A stretch of 5,862 nucleotides of DNA from Ruminococcaceae bacterium UBA866 (GTDB taxonomy: Bacteria > Bacillota > Clostridia > Oscillospirales > Ruminococcaceae). Where the stretch lies: positions 687 to 6,548 of the forward strand of contig DBGA01000074.1 of NCBI GenBank assembly GCA_002295325.1. The letters run 5' to 3'. Positions 1 through 4,677 of the stretch are shown here, piece after piece. A program made the translations under genes and the position numbers. The notes below the pieces were generated by a model. It ran no database searches and was not told where the DNA came from. It saw only the letters and a list, made by a program, of their open reading frames with translations. Each line of letters begins with the position of its first letter. The first letter of the stretch is position 1.

Positions 1-1656
1 TGCTCCAAAAATGGTATGGTACAATCTGTATCCGCCACTTAAATTGTAAGTGTCAAAGCCATTTTGAGATAAAATCCTTGCTGCAACATATCCACGCAAT
101 CCCACTTGGCAGGTTACATAAACTTTCTTGCTCTTATCAAGCTCGCCAAGTCTATCTCTAAGCGAGTCGAGAGGGATATTGATGAACCCCTCAATGTTTC
201 CATTTTCAAACTCCATTGTAGTGCGAGTATCAAGCAAAATTACGCTACCGTCACGAGGAAGGTCGGCGATATCATGCCAATGGAAATTTTTCACCTTATC
301 AGTGAGCAGGTTTTCAATGACAAATCCAGCCATATTAACAGGGTCTTTTGCAGAGGAAAATGATGGTGCGTAGCATAGCTCCAGTTGAGCTAAATCAAAG
401 GCAGTCATCTTTGCCCTAATTGCAGTTGCAAACACATCGCAACGTTTGTCTGCTCCGTCATATCCTACGATTTGAACACCAAGTATTCTTCCAGTTTCCT
501 TTTCAAATATGGTTTTGATTGCCATGTTGACAGCTCCTGGGTAATAACTTGCGTGGCTTGCTGAATAGGTGAAAGACTTGTCATAATTTAAGCCTAGTCG
601 CTTTGCAGTTTTTTCATTTACACCAGTTGTTGCAACGGTCATATCAAAGACTTTTAATATTGAAGAGCCTTGTGTTCCTGTATATTTAGAGTTAATTCCA
701 CAAATGTTATCGGCTGCAATTCTACCTTGCTTATTGGCAGGAGAAGCAAGTGGAATAAAGGCTTTTTGTCCAGTTACAAAGTCGGTAACTTCGATAACGT
801 CACCAACTGCATATATGTTTTCGTCAGAGGTTTGCATATTATCCAAAACGATAATTGAGCCACGCTCGTTCACCAAAAGCCCTGCAGTTTTTGCTATAGA
901 GCTTTCAGGGCGCACTCCTATTGCCATAATCAACATATCTGCTTGCGTTTCACCTTGAGTTAGTGTAATATTTAGGCTGTCACCGTTGTCTGAAATAGAC
1001 TGTACAGCATTTCCTAAAATGAGGTTTACGCCCTTACTTTGAATGTGATTATGAACATCACAAGCCATATCATAGTCAAGAGGTGCAATTACTTGGTTTG
1101 ACATTTCAACGATGGTAACGCCAAGTCCAGCACTATGCAAATTTTCCGCCATTTCAACACCGATATATCCACCGCCTACAACAACAGCACTCTTTGGCTT
1201 GTTGTTTTTAATATAGTCGGTGATTTTATAAGTATCAGGAATATTTCTCAGAGTGAAAACTTTATCAGAATTAACACCCTCTATATTTGGTTTAATAGGC
1301 TCAGCTCCCATAGATAAAATTAGCTTATCGTAACTCTCAATATAGCTATCTCCAGTATTTGTATTTTTTACGGTAACAGTTTTTGCCTCTTTATCAATGG
1401 AAATGACCTCGCTAAAAATTCGCACATCTACATTAAACCTTGCGTTAAAGCTTTGTGGAGTTTGCAGAGTGAGCGAGGATTTTTCGGTAATTTCTCCACC
1501 GATGTAGTAGGGTAGACCACAGTTTGCAAAGGAGATATATTCTCCACGTTCAAACATGATGATTTGTGCAGTTTCGTCAAGTCTGCGAAGCCTTGCAGCA
1601 GCAGAAGCACCGCCAGCCACACCTCCGACGATTAATACTTTTTGACTTTTGTTCAT
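1..1656 (-). CDS. CoA-disulfide/persulfide reductase-type flavoprotein with C-terminal rhodanese domain (partial, 3' end outside window)
   Basis: 552 codons are readable from ATG 1656 and the frame is still open at base 1. An FAD-binding Rossmann fold opens the protein (GGVAGG at residues 11-16, acidic E36). The signature SFANCGLPYY follows, placing the single redox cysteine at C46, as in CoA-disulfide reductases and NADH-dependent persulfide reductases. The NAD(P)H fold lies at about 157-187 (VVVGGGYIGVE), YAVGDV is at 282-287, and the dimerisation domain with CYAPSFSSAKDP is at about 428-438. From about 457 a rhodanese domain follows (LLDTR at about 474-478, active loop CQVGLR with C516). 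Known members reduce CoA disulfide, CoA persulfide or polysulfide with NAD(P)H; the rhodanese cysteine would carry sulfane sulfur. The visible length nearly equals reductase-rhodanese fusions (about 550-570 residues), but longer relatives add sulfur-carrier domains that would lie outside. The start is chosen from the AAGGAG about 8 nt upstream; an out-of-frame ATG at 1660 is too close to that site. Cytoplasmic. Reductase/rhodanese class is firm; exact substrate is inferred. Confidence 0.93.
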   Translation of the reverse strand, partial: MNKSQKVLIVGGVAGGASAAARLRRLDETAQIIMFERGEYISFANCGLPYYIGGEITEKSSLTLQTPQSFNARFNVDVRIFSEVISIDKEAKTVTVKNTNTGDSYIESYDKLILSMGAEPIKPNIEGVNSDKVFTLRNIPDTYKITDYIKNNKPKSAVVVGGGYIGVEMAENLHSAGLGVTIVEMSNQVIAPLDYDMACDVHNHIQSKGVNLILGNAVQSISDNGDSLNITLTQGETQADMLIMAIGVRPESSIAKTAGLLVNERGSIIVLDNMQTSDENIYAVGDVIEVTDFVTGQKAFIPLASPANKQGRIAADNICGINSKYTGTQGSSILKVFDMTVATTGVNEKTAKRLGLNYDKSFTYSASHASYYPGAVNMAIKTIFEKETGRILGVQIVGYDGADKRCDVFATAIRAKMTAFDLAQLELCYAPSFSSAKDPVNMAGFVIENLLTDKVKNFHWHDIADLPRDGSVILLDTRTTMEFENGNIEGFINIPLDSLRDRLGELDKSKKVYVTCQVGLRGYVAARILSQNGFDTYNLSGGYRLYHTIFGA

Positions 1657-1676
1657 ACATACTCTCCTTTTTTATG

Positions 1677-1704
1677 TTATAATGTTTGCAAACAAACATT
1701 ATAA
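1677..1704. promoter_or_regulatory. Operator-like perfect inverted repeat O1 (12-bp arms, 4-bp centre)
   Basis: The left arm ttataatgtttg (1677-1688) and the right arm caaacattataa (1693-1704) are exact reverse complements around the centre CAAA. Read as a core, GTTTG-N4-CAAAC has the 5-4-5 geometry typical of Crp/Fnr-family sites. The repeat covers the -10 box and the expected start site of the minus-strand reductase gene, so a bound protein should block that promoter. A related copy (22 of 28 positions identical) lies at 1783-1810 over the Crp1 promoter. The neighbouring Crp1 regulator is the natural candidate ligand; this is inference. It has no T-tract and lies before the start codon, so it is not a terminator. 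Confidence 0.75.
1698..1703 (-). promoter_or_regulatory. -10 box of the reductase-rhodanese gene promoter
   Basis: On the minus strand this reads TATAAT, predicting a transcription start near 1691 and a leader of about 35 nt. No acceptable -35 hexamer lies 16-19 bp upstream (AAATTT at 17 bp). The nearest TTGAC-like sequence belongs to the palindrome at 1724-1738, with a 28-bp gap. A -10 box without a -35 box suggests dependence on an activator. Confidence 0.55.
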
Positions 1705-1723
1705 TTTTAATGGCACTGCGAAA

Positions 1724-1738
1724 TTTGACTACGTCAAA
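1724..1738. promoter_or_regulatory. 15-bp palindrome TTTGA-N5-TCAAA, candidate activator site of the reductase promoter
   Basis: TTTGAC (1724-1729) and GTCAAA (1733-1738) are exact complements around TAC. The centre (1731) is 28 bp from the first base of the minus-strand TATAAT at 1703, or about -40 from the predicted start. The thioredoxin promoter has a similar 15-bp palindrome at exactly the same distance (2981-2995). The half-sites resemble Fnr (TTGA...TCAA) but are one base closer together than canonical Crp/Fnr sites (N5 rather than N6 between TGA and TCA). Confidence 0.5.
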
Positions 1739-1761
1739 ACCACAGATTGCCGATTATATCA

Positions 1762-1780
1762 ACGCTTACGCTTACGCTTA
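1762..1780 (+). repeat. Three tandem copies of a 6-bp unit (ACGCTT) just upstream of the Crp1 -10 box
   Basis: Three perfect copies of ACGCTT plus a following A end 3 bp before TATAAT (1784-1789), so they fill the spacer/-35 region of the Crp1 promoter. The next -35-like hexamer upstream is TTGCCG (1747-1752), 31 bp from the -10 box. Changes in copy number would move that distance in 6-bp steps. Confidence 0.7.
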
Positions 1781-1782
1781 TG

Positions 1783-1810
1783 ATATAATATTTGCAAATA
1801 AATATTAATA
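1783..1810. promoter_or_regulatory. Operator-like imperfect inverted repeat O2 over the Crp1 promoter
   Basis: Left arm atataatatttg, centre CAAA (1795-1798), right arm taaatattaata. The arms pair at 8 of 12 positions; the inner core TAATATTTG/TAAATATTA (1786-1807) pairs at 8 of 9. It matches O1 at 22 of 28 positions, including the whole TATAATnTTTGCAAA block. It covers the -10 box and predicted start of Crp1. Two related sites at divergent promoters suggest one regulator represses both. Confidence 0.65.
1784..1789 (+). promoter_or_regulatory. -10 box of the Crp1 regulator promoter
   Basis: TATAAT matches consensus exactly and predicts transcription from about 1796, with a leader of about 38 nt. 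The expected -35 region holds the ACGCTT repeats and has no TTGACA-like hexamer. The box is inside the left arm of palindrome O2, consistent with autorepression. Confidence 0.5.
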
Positions 1811-1833
1811 ATTTAGTTTAATGGGGTGAAATA

Positions 1834-2508
1834 ATGCTAAAAGATGATGATGTAAAACTTTTAAGTTCAACACTGACGTTTTGGAACCAACTTGCTATCA
1901 ATGAAAAAAACCTGATATTAAACAACGTTACTATAATGAAATACGGTAATGGGGATAATATTCATAGGGGCAGTAACGATTGTATCGGTGTAATACTGAT
2001 AAAAAGTGGCACATTGCGAACCTATATCTTATCCGATGAGGGGAAGGAAATCACATTGTATCGCCTCTATGCAGGAGATGTGTGTATGCTTGCTGCTTCC
2101 TGTGTGATCAAAAACATTACCTTTGATGTACATATTGATGCGGCGCAATCGAGCGAGGTTTTAATCATTAATTCAGCTATTTTTGCACAGCTCATTAAAC
2201 AAAATATATATGTTGAAAACTTTGCCTATAAAACAACCACTGATAGATTTTCTGATGTGATGTGGGCAATGGAACAAATTTTATTTATGAGCCTTGATCG
2301 CCGTATGGCAATATTTCTAATAGATGAGTGTGCAAAAAATAACTCGAACACCATAAATCTGACCCACGACCAAATTGCAAAATATATGGGAAGTGCGAGA
2401 GAAGTTGTTTCTCGTATGCTAAAATATTTTGAAAACGAAGGTGTTGTTGAGATGTTTAGAGGCGGTGTCACGGTTATCGACAAAAAGAAACTAAGAAGTT
2501 TTTTGTAA
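1834..2508 (+). CDS. Crp/Fnr-family transcriptional regulator (Crp1), divergent from the reductase-rhodanese gene
   Basis: 224 residues, the normal length for this family. The N-terminal two-thirds is a cNMP-binding-type beta-barrel (about 20-125, with GVILIKSGTLRTYILSDEGK in its middle). A long dimerisation helix (about 130-160) is followed by a winged helix-turn-helix: LTHDQIAKYMGSAREVVSRML at about 176-196. The recognition helix carries E190-x-x-S193-R194, the E/S/R triad of Fnr-type proteins. There is no N-terminal cysteine cluster like that of Fnr, so it should not hold a 4Fe-4S cluster in the Fnr manner. It has C50, C84, C90 and C166; C84 and C90 (GDVCMLAASC) face the effector barrel and could form a thiol switch, which is inference. 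The start is set by GGGGTGA 5 nt upstream of ATG 1834. The two palindromes O1 and O2 suggest that it controls itself and the divergent sulfur-redox gene. The gene ends in a strong terminator. Confidence 0.92.
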   Translation: MLKDDDVKLLSSTLTFWNQLAINEKNLILNNVTIMKYGNGDNIHRGSNDCIGVILIKSGTLRTYILSDEGKEITLYRLYAGDVCMLAASCVIKNITFDVHIDAAQSSEVLIINSAIFAQLIKQNIYVENFAYKTTTDRFSDVMWAMEQILFMSLDRRMAIFLIDECAKNNSNTINLTHDQIAKYMGSAREVVSRMLKYFENEGVVEMFRGGVTVIDKKKLRSFL

Positions 2509-2540
2509 TAACAAGCTAACACAAAGTTAGTATAAAATCC

Positions 2541-2588
2541 AATTTAGTGAGGAGAGTAAATCTCCTCACTAAATTATTTTATTCTTTT
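2541..2588. terminator. Bidirectional intrinsic terminator between Crp1 and thioredoxin
   Basis: A perfect 15-bp stem (2541-2555 with 2561-2575) encloses the loop GTAAA. Its inner part (GTGAGGAGA) is GC-richer than its surroundings. On the plus strand it is followed by ATTTTATTCTTTT (2576-2588), which ends Crp1 transcripts. On the minus strand it is followed by ATTTTATA-like sequence, which ends thioredoxin transcripts. The plus-strand T-tract overlaps the thioredoxin stop codon, so the two convergent genes share it. Confidence 0.9.
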
Positions 2589-2890
2589 ATCATTTGTAAG
2601 ATAGCAGCTTTAGATTTTGCACCTACACTTGATTCTGCAACTTTTCCATCTTTAATTACTACTAGAGTTGGGATGCTCATTACGTTAAATGAAGCTGCAA
2701 GTTCTGGCTGTTCGTCCACGTTGACTTTGCCGACCTTTGCATAAGTAACTTCGCCAGCGACTTCGTCTATGATAGGGGATACCATTTTGCAAGGGCCACA
2801 CCAATCTGCCCAAAAATCAAGTAAAACCGGTTTATCAGATTTAGTAACTTCTGTTTCAAAATTTTCTTTTGTAATTGTTAGTGTTGACAT
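2579..2890 (-). CDS. trxA: Thioredoxin
   Basis: 103 residues, a complete small thioredoxin. It has the canonical active site W30-C31-G32-P33-C34-K35, the buried aspartate D25 (LLDFWA), and the cis-proline P75 in SIPT. It reduces protein disulfides in the cytoplasm and is itself reduced by thioredoxin reductase, which is not in this window. AAAGGAG 9 nt upstream fixes the start. It lies 111 bp downstream of Crp2 on the same strand, with its own TATAAT and a palindrome at about -40, so it is probably transcribed separately and possibly also by read-through from Crp2. Its placement beside a disulfide/persulfide reductase and two Crp/Fnr regulators suggests a role in low-molecular-weight thiol or sulfane-sulfur stress rather than general housekeeping; that role is inference. 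Confidence 0.96.
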   Translation of the reverse strand: MSTLTITKENFETEVTKSDKPVLLDFWADWCGPCKMVSPIIDEVAGEVTYAKVGKVNVDEQPELAASFNVMSIPTLVVIKDGKVAESSVGAKSKAAILQMIKE

Positions 2891-2954
2891 AATTGTTGTC
2901 TCCTTTAAATCTTATCTATAATTTAGTATATGTTTTGTTTTATGCTATGTCTCT

Positions 2955-2960
2955 ATTATA
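2955..2960 (-). promoter_or_regulatory. -10 box of the thioredoxin promoter
   Basis: The minus strand reads GGGTATAATAG, an exact TATAAT that predicts a start near 2948 and a leader of about 58 nt. The sequence 17 bp upstream (ACAGAT) is not a usable -35 box; it overlaps the palindrome at 2981-2995. Confidence 0.6.
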
Positions 2961-2980
2961 CCCTATTTTGTAGCTTTATC

Positions 2981-2995
2981 TGTGAGCAAGTCACA
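2981..2995. promoter_or_regulatory. 15-bp palindrome TGTGA-N5-TCACA, candidate regulator site of the thioredoxin promoter
   Basis: TGTGA (2981-2985) and TCACA (2991-2995) are exact complements around GCAAG. The half-sites match Crp (and, with flanking T, Rex) consensus, but the spacer is 5 rather than 6. The centre is 28 bp from the minus-strand TATAAT, about -40, identical to the palindrome at the reductase promoter. In promoter orientation the two sites agree at 10 of 15 positions. A further TCACTGTGA (3002-3010) lies just upstream, over the end of Crp2. Confidence 0.55.
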
Positions 2996-3001
2996 AAGCA
3001 A

Positions 3002-3664
3002 TCACTGTGACAACTTAAATTCATTTTTATTAAATTTAAGTAATCCCTCATCACGCATCTTGCAAAGCTCTCTTGATAGTGCACTTCTATCTACACAAAG
3101 ATAGTCTGCAAGTTCTTCCCTCGAAAAGGGAATGGTAAAGCTATTGTCCTTTGACTTTTCCATTTGAGTTAAGAGGAAAGACATAATTTTTTCTCTTGTA
3201 GAGCGTTTTGACAGGATATCTATCTTTTGATTTAACACGATACTTTTACTCGCGATAAGCTTTAACATATTTTCAATCAGGATAGTATGAAAAGCACACG
3301 CAGAGGAGCAGGTGGTCACAATTTTTTTGTAGTCAATAAACATCACATCGCAGTCAGCCATGGCTATAACGGTAACAGGGCTTTTTTCAATACCTGCACA
3401 AGCAAATATTTCGCCAAAAATTTCTCCACTAGAAAGCTCAGTTAGTATCGTTCTGTTACCCATAATATCTTCTTTTATAACTTGAACTTGCCCTGATAAA
3501 ACAATCCCAACAGATGAAATTTTATCACCTGCTATAAAAATTATGCTGTCTTTTTTATGTTTTTTTATCTCGGCACTAAGGCATTTTAGTATTGGCTCAA
3601 GCTCATTATCATTAATTCGATTGAATAAAGAAACAGATTTAAGTACATTTAAATATTTTTGCAT
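3002..3664 (-). CDS. Crp/Fnr-family transcriptional regulator (Crp2), divergent from the Fe-S protein gene
   Basis: 220 residues. An effector barrel (about 12-120; GIVLSGQVQVIKED and SSGEIFGEIFACAG) leads to a dimer helix (about 125-155). The C-terminal winged helix-turn-helix is REELADYLCVDRSALSREL at about 182-200. Its recognition helix has S194-A195-L196-S197-R198, clearly different from Crp1's EVVSR, so the two should read different DNA. This protein style, with the LCVDRSALSREL helix, is common in Clostridia beside hybrid-cluster-protein (hcp) and ferredoxin genes and is often called HcpR-like; no hcp is present here. C28, C88, C105, C119, C123, C190 and C201 offer no clear cluster motif. 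Start ATG 3664 has GAGGG 8 nt upstream. A possible promoter (TTGCAA 3706-3711, 16 bp, TATTTT 3684-3689, minus strand) overlaps the palindrome at 3699-3712, suggesting autorepression while activating the divergent gene. Target and signal are inference. Confidence 0.9.
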   Translation of the reverse strand: MQKYLNVLKSVSLFNRINDNELEPILKCLSAEIKKHKKDSIIFIAGDKISSVGIVLSGQVQVIKEDIMGNRTILTELSSGEIFGEIFACAGIEKSPVTVIAMADCDVMFIDYKKIVTTCSSACAFHTILIENMLKLIASKSIVLNQKIDILSKRSTREKIMSFLLTQMEKSKDNSFTIPFSREELADYLCVDRSALSRELCKMRDEGLLKFNKNEFKLSQ

Positions 3665-3698
3665 TATAGTTACCCTCTATTTAAAAATAATTTTCTTT

Positions 3699-3712
3699 GT
3701 TGCATTTGCAAC
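3699..3712. promoter_or_regulatory. Palindrome GTTGCA-TT-TGCAAC at the class II position of the Fe-S gene promoter
   Basis: The 6-bp arms (3699-3704 and 3707-3712) are perfect around TT; read as GTTGC-N4-GCAAC it has Crp/Fnr 5-4-5 geometry. The centre is 3705.5. The -10 TATAAT at 3735-3740 predicts a start near 3747, putting the centre at -41.5, the classic position for class II Crp/Fnr activation. The adjacent divergent Crp2 is the obvious candidate. On the other strand it overlaps the possible -35 of crp2. Confidence 0.65.
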
Positions 3713-3734
3713 TGATTTGTGAATTTAAGTATAG

Positions 3735-3740
3735 TATAAT
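3735..3740 (+). promoter_or_regulatory. -10 box of the Fe-S protein gene promoter
   Basis: Exact TATAAT with predicted start near 3747, giving a leader of about 28 nt that includes the strong AGGAGG site (3761-3766). The hexamer 17 bp upstream is CTGATT; TTGTGA (3717-3722) is only 12 bp away. The absence of a -35 box fits an activator-dependent promoter. Confidence 0.6.
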
Positions 3741-3774
3741 CCAATTACAATATAAATACTAGGAGGAAATAAAG

Positions 3775-4479
3775 ATGTTAAGAAATATAATTAAAATAGA
3801 TGAAGATAAGTGCGTAGGATGTGGACTTTGTGCAAGTGCTTGCCACGAGGGTGCAATAGGAATTATAGATGGAAAAGCAAAGTTGTTGCGTGACGATTAC
3901 TGCGATGGCTTAGGCAATTGTTTGCCGGTTTGTCCTACAAAGGCGATTACATTTGAGCAGAGAGAAGCAGAGGGATATAATAAAGAGGTTGCACCAAAAC
4001 GATTAGCCGCAAAACATCCAGAAAAACTTGCTTGTGGCTGTCCTGGTACACATTCAAAAACACTAGAGCGTAAAGAAGAAAAAGTTACAAGTGAAAACTT
4101 TGCGCAAATAAATTCACAGCTTAACCAATGGCCTGTACAAATTAAGCTTGTTCCTGTAAATGCGCCCTATTTTGAAAATGCAAATTTACTGATTGCTGCG
4201 GATTGTAGCGCATATGCGTACGGTAACTTCCACAATGAGTTTATGAAAAATAAAATTACATTGATAGGTTGCCCAAAGCTTGATGAGGGTGATTACAGCG
4301 AAAAGCTAACCGAGATTTTAAAACACAACAACGTAAAATCTGTTACAGTTGTAAGGATGGAAGTGCCTTGCTGTGGTGGTCTTGAACATGCAGTAATATC
4401 CGCTTTGAAAAATTGTGGAAAGATGGTTCAATGGCAGGTAGTTACAATCTCAACTGACGGCAAAATTTTAGATAGATAA
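3775..4479 (+). CDS. Fe-S protein: N-terminal two-cluster ferredoxin domain plus cysteine-rich C-terminal domain
   Basis: 234 residues; AGGAGG 8 nt upstream of ATG 3775 fixes the start. Residues 5-58 form a bacterial ferredoxin fold. The first motif is C13-x2-C16-x2-C19-x3-C23, complete. The second is C43-x5-C49-x3-C53-P, lacking the usual middle cysteine (L46), so the second site may hold a 3Fe-4S or an atypically ligated cluster. A linker with a CGCPG motif (C87, C89) leads to a domain at about 120-234 with AADCSAYAYG (C144), IGCPKLD (C166) and VPCCGG (C199, C200), a pattern suggesting a further metal or redox site. Such proteins are commonly seen in clostridial genomes next to HcpR-like regulators and hcp, perhaps as electron donors. 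Here no hcp follows; the gene stands alone before a terminator. Biochemical function is unknown to me. Divergent from Crp2, with a palindrome at -41.5. Confidence 0.88.
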   Translation: MLRNIIKIDEDKCVGCGLCASACHEGAIGIIDGKAKLLRDDYCDGLGNCLPVCPTKAITFEQREAEGYNKEVAPKRLAAKHPEKLACGCPGTHSKTLERKEEKVTSENFAQINSQLNQWPVQIKLVPVNAPYFENANLLIAADCSAYAYGNFHNEFMKNKITLIGCPKLDEGDYSEKLTEILKHNNVKSVTVVRMEVPCCGGLEHAVISALKNCGKMVQWQVVTISTDGKILDR

Positions 4480-4527
4480 TTTAATAAAATACGGGAATGA
4501 AGTTTTCCCACGCCAACAGGCAAAATC

Positions 4528-4559
4528 AAAAAAGCAGTTCAATATTGAACTGCTTTTTT
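4528..4559. terminator. Intrinsic terminator after the Fe-S gene, perfectly palindromic over 32 bp
   Basis: The 16-base left arm (4528-4543, aaaaaagcagttcaat) is exactly complementary to 4544-4559. The RNA would form a GCAGTTCA/TGAACTGC stem with a tight ATAT loop, followed by six U. The A-tract before the stem makes it functional on the other strand too. It isolates the Fe-S gene from the PadR operon. A weaker GGGAA/TTCCC pair lies just upstream (4493-4509). Confidence 0.92.
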
Positions 4560-4628
4560 GCCATTCTATAGCATTTCACTTCAAATTAAACTGTACGTTT
4601 TTATAATGAAATTTATTTTAATGTGTTA

Positions 4629-4658
4629 TTGACAATAGTGTGTGACATACAGTATAAT
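4629..4658 (+). promoter_or_regulatory. Sigma-A promoter of the padR-HAAS operon
   Basis: TTGACA (4629-4634) and TATAAT (4653-4658) are both exact consensus, with an 18-bp spacer. The predicted start is near 4665, leaving a very short leader of about 13 nt in which GAGGTGA sits directly before the coding region. This is the only promoter in the window with both boxes; the promoters to its left all lack a -35. It needs no activator and is more likely controlled by a repressor. Confidence 0.9.
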
Positions 4659-4660
4659 GT
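4645..4660. promoter_or_regulatory. Possible PadR autoregulatory operator over the -10 box
   Basis: ACAT (4645-4648), 8 bp, ATGT (4657-4660) forms an inverted repeat around the -10 box, with an inner ATAC-A-GTAT (4647-4655). PadR proteins often bind short ATGT/ACAT-type inverted repeats in their own promoters, but usually in the opposite arm order. The assignment rests on position and is tentative. Confidence 0.3.
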
Positions 4661-4677
4661 GAGTATGAGGTGATTGA

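Noticed and set aside
106..1317. Open frames on the plus strand at 106-363, 128-373, 670-858, 704-958 and 1135-1317
   Set aside because: They lie inside the reductase-rhodanese gene, whose minus-strand frame is open throughout and full of recognisable motifs. They have no family signature; they are antisense shadows.
1428..1622. 64-codon minus-strand frame at 1428-1622, and a short out-of-frame ATG at 1660
   Set aside because: Both are in the wrong frame within or just before the reductase N-terminus (FAD motif, C46 region). The 1660 ATG is too close to the Shine-Dalgarno site.
1677..1704. PerR or Fur box, because the arms contain TTATAAT and ATTATAA
   Set aside because: Those boxes need the two heptamers one base apart; here they are 14 bp apart, and the extra TATAAT is explained by the promoter.
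1747..1762. TTG-N10-CAA as an Fnr site upstream of Crp1
   Set aside because: Only the outer three bases on each side pair, and the spacing is two bases longer than the Fnr consensus. Nearby GAT-TAT-ATC (1752-1760) is too short to weigh.
1677..1810. Insertion-sequence ends or attachment sites
   Set aside because: There is no transposase or integrase, no target duplication, and both repeats coincide with promoters.
2226..2744. Minus-strand frame 2226-2522 and plus-strand frame 2547-2744
   Set aside because: The first is antisense to the Crp1 helix-turn-helix region; the second crosses the shared terminator and is antisense to thioredoxin. Neither has family features.
2981..2995. Terminator of Crp2
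   Set aside because: The stem is only 5 bp and no T-tract follows on the minus strand. Its position relative to TATAAT fits a regulator site better.
4493..4509. GGGAA...TTCCC hairpin after the Fe-S gene as a separate element
   Set aside because: Five-bp stem without a U-tract, just ahead of a much stronger terminator; no independent role can be supported.
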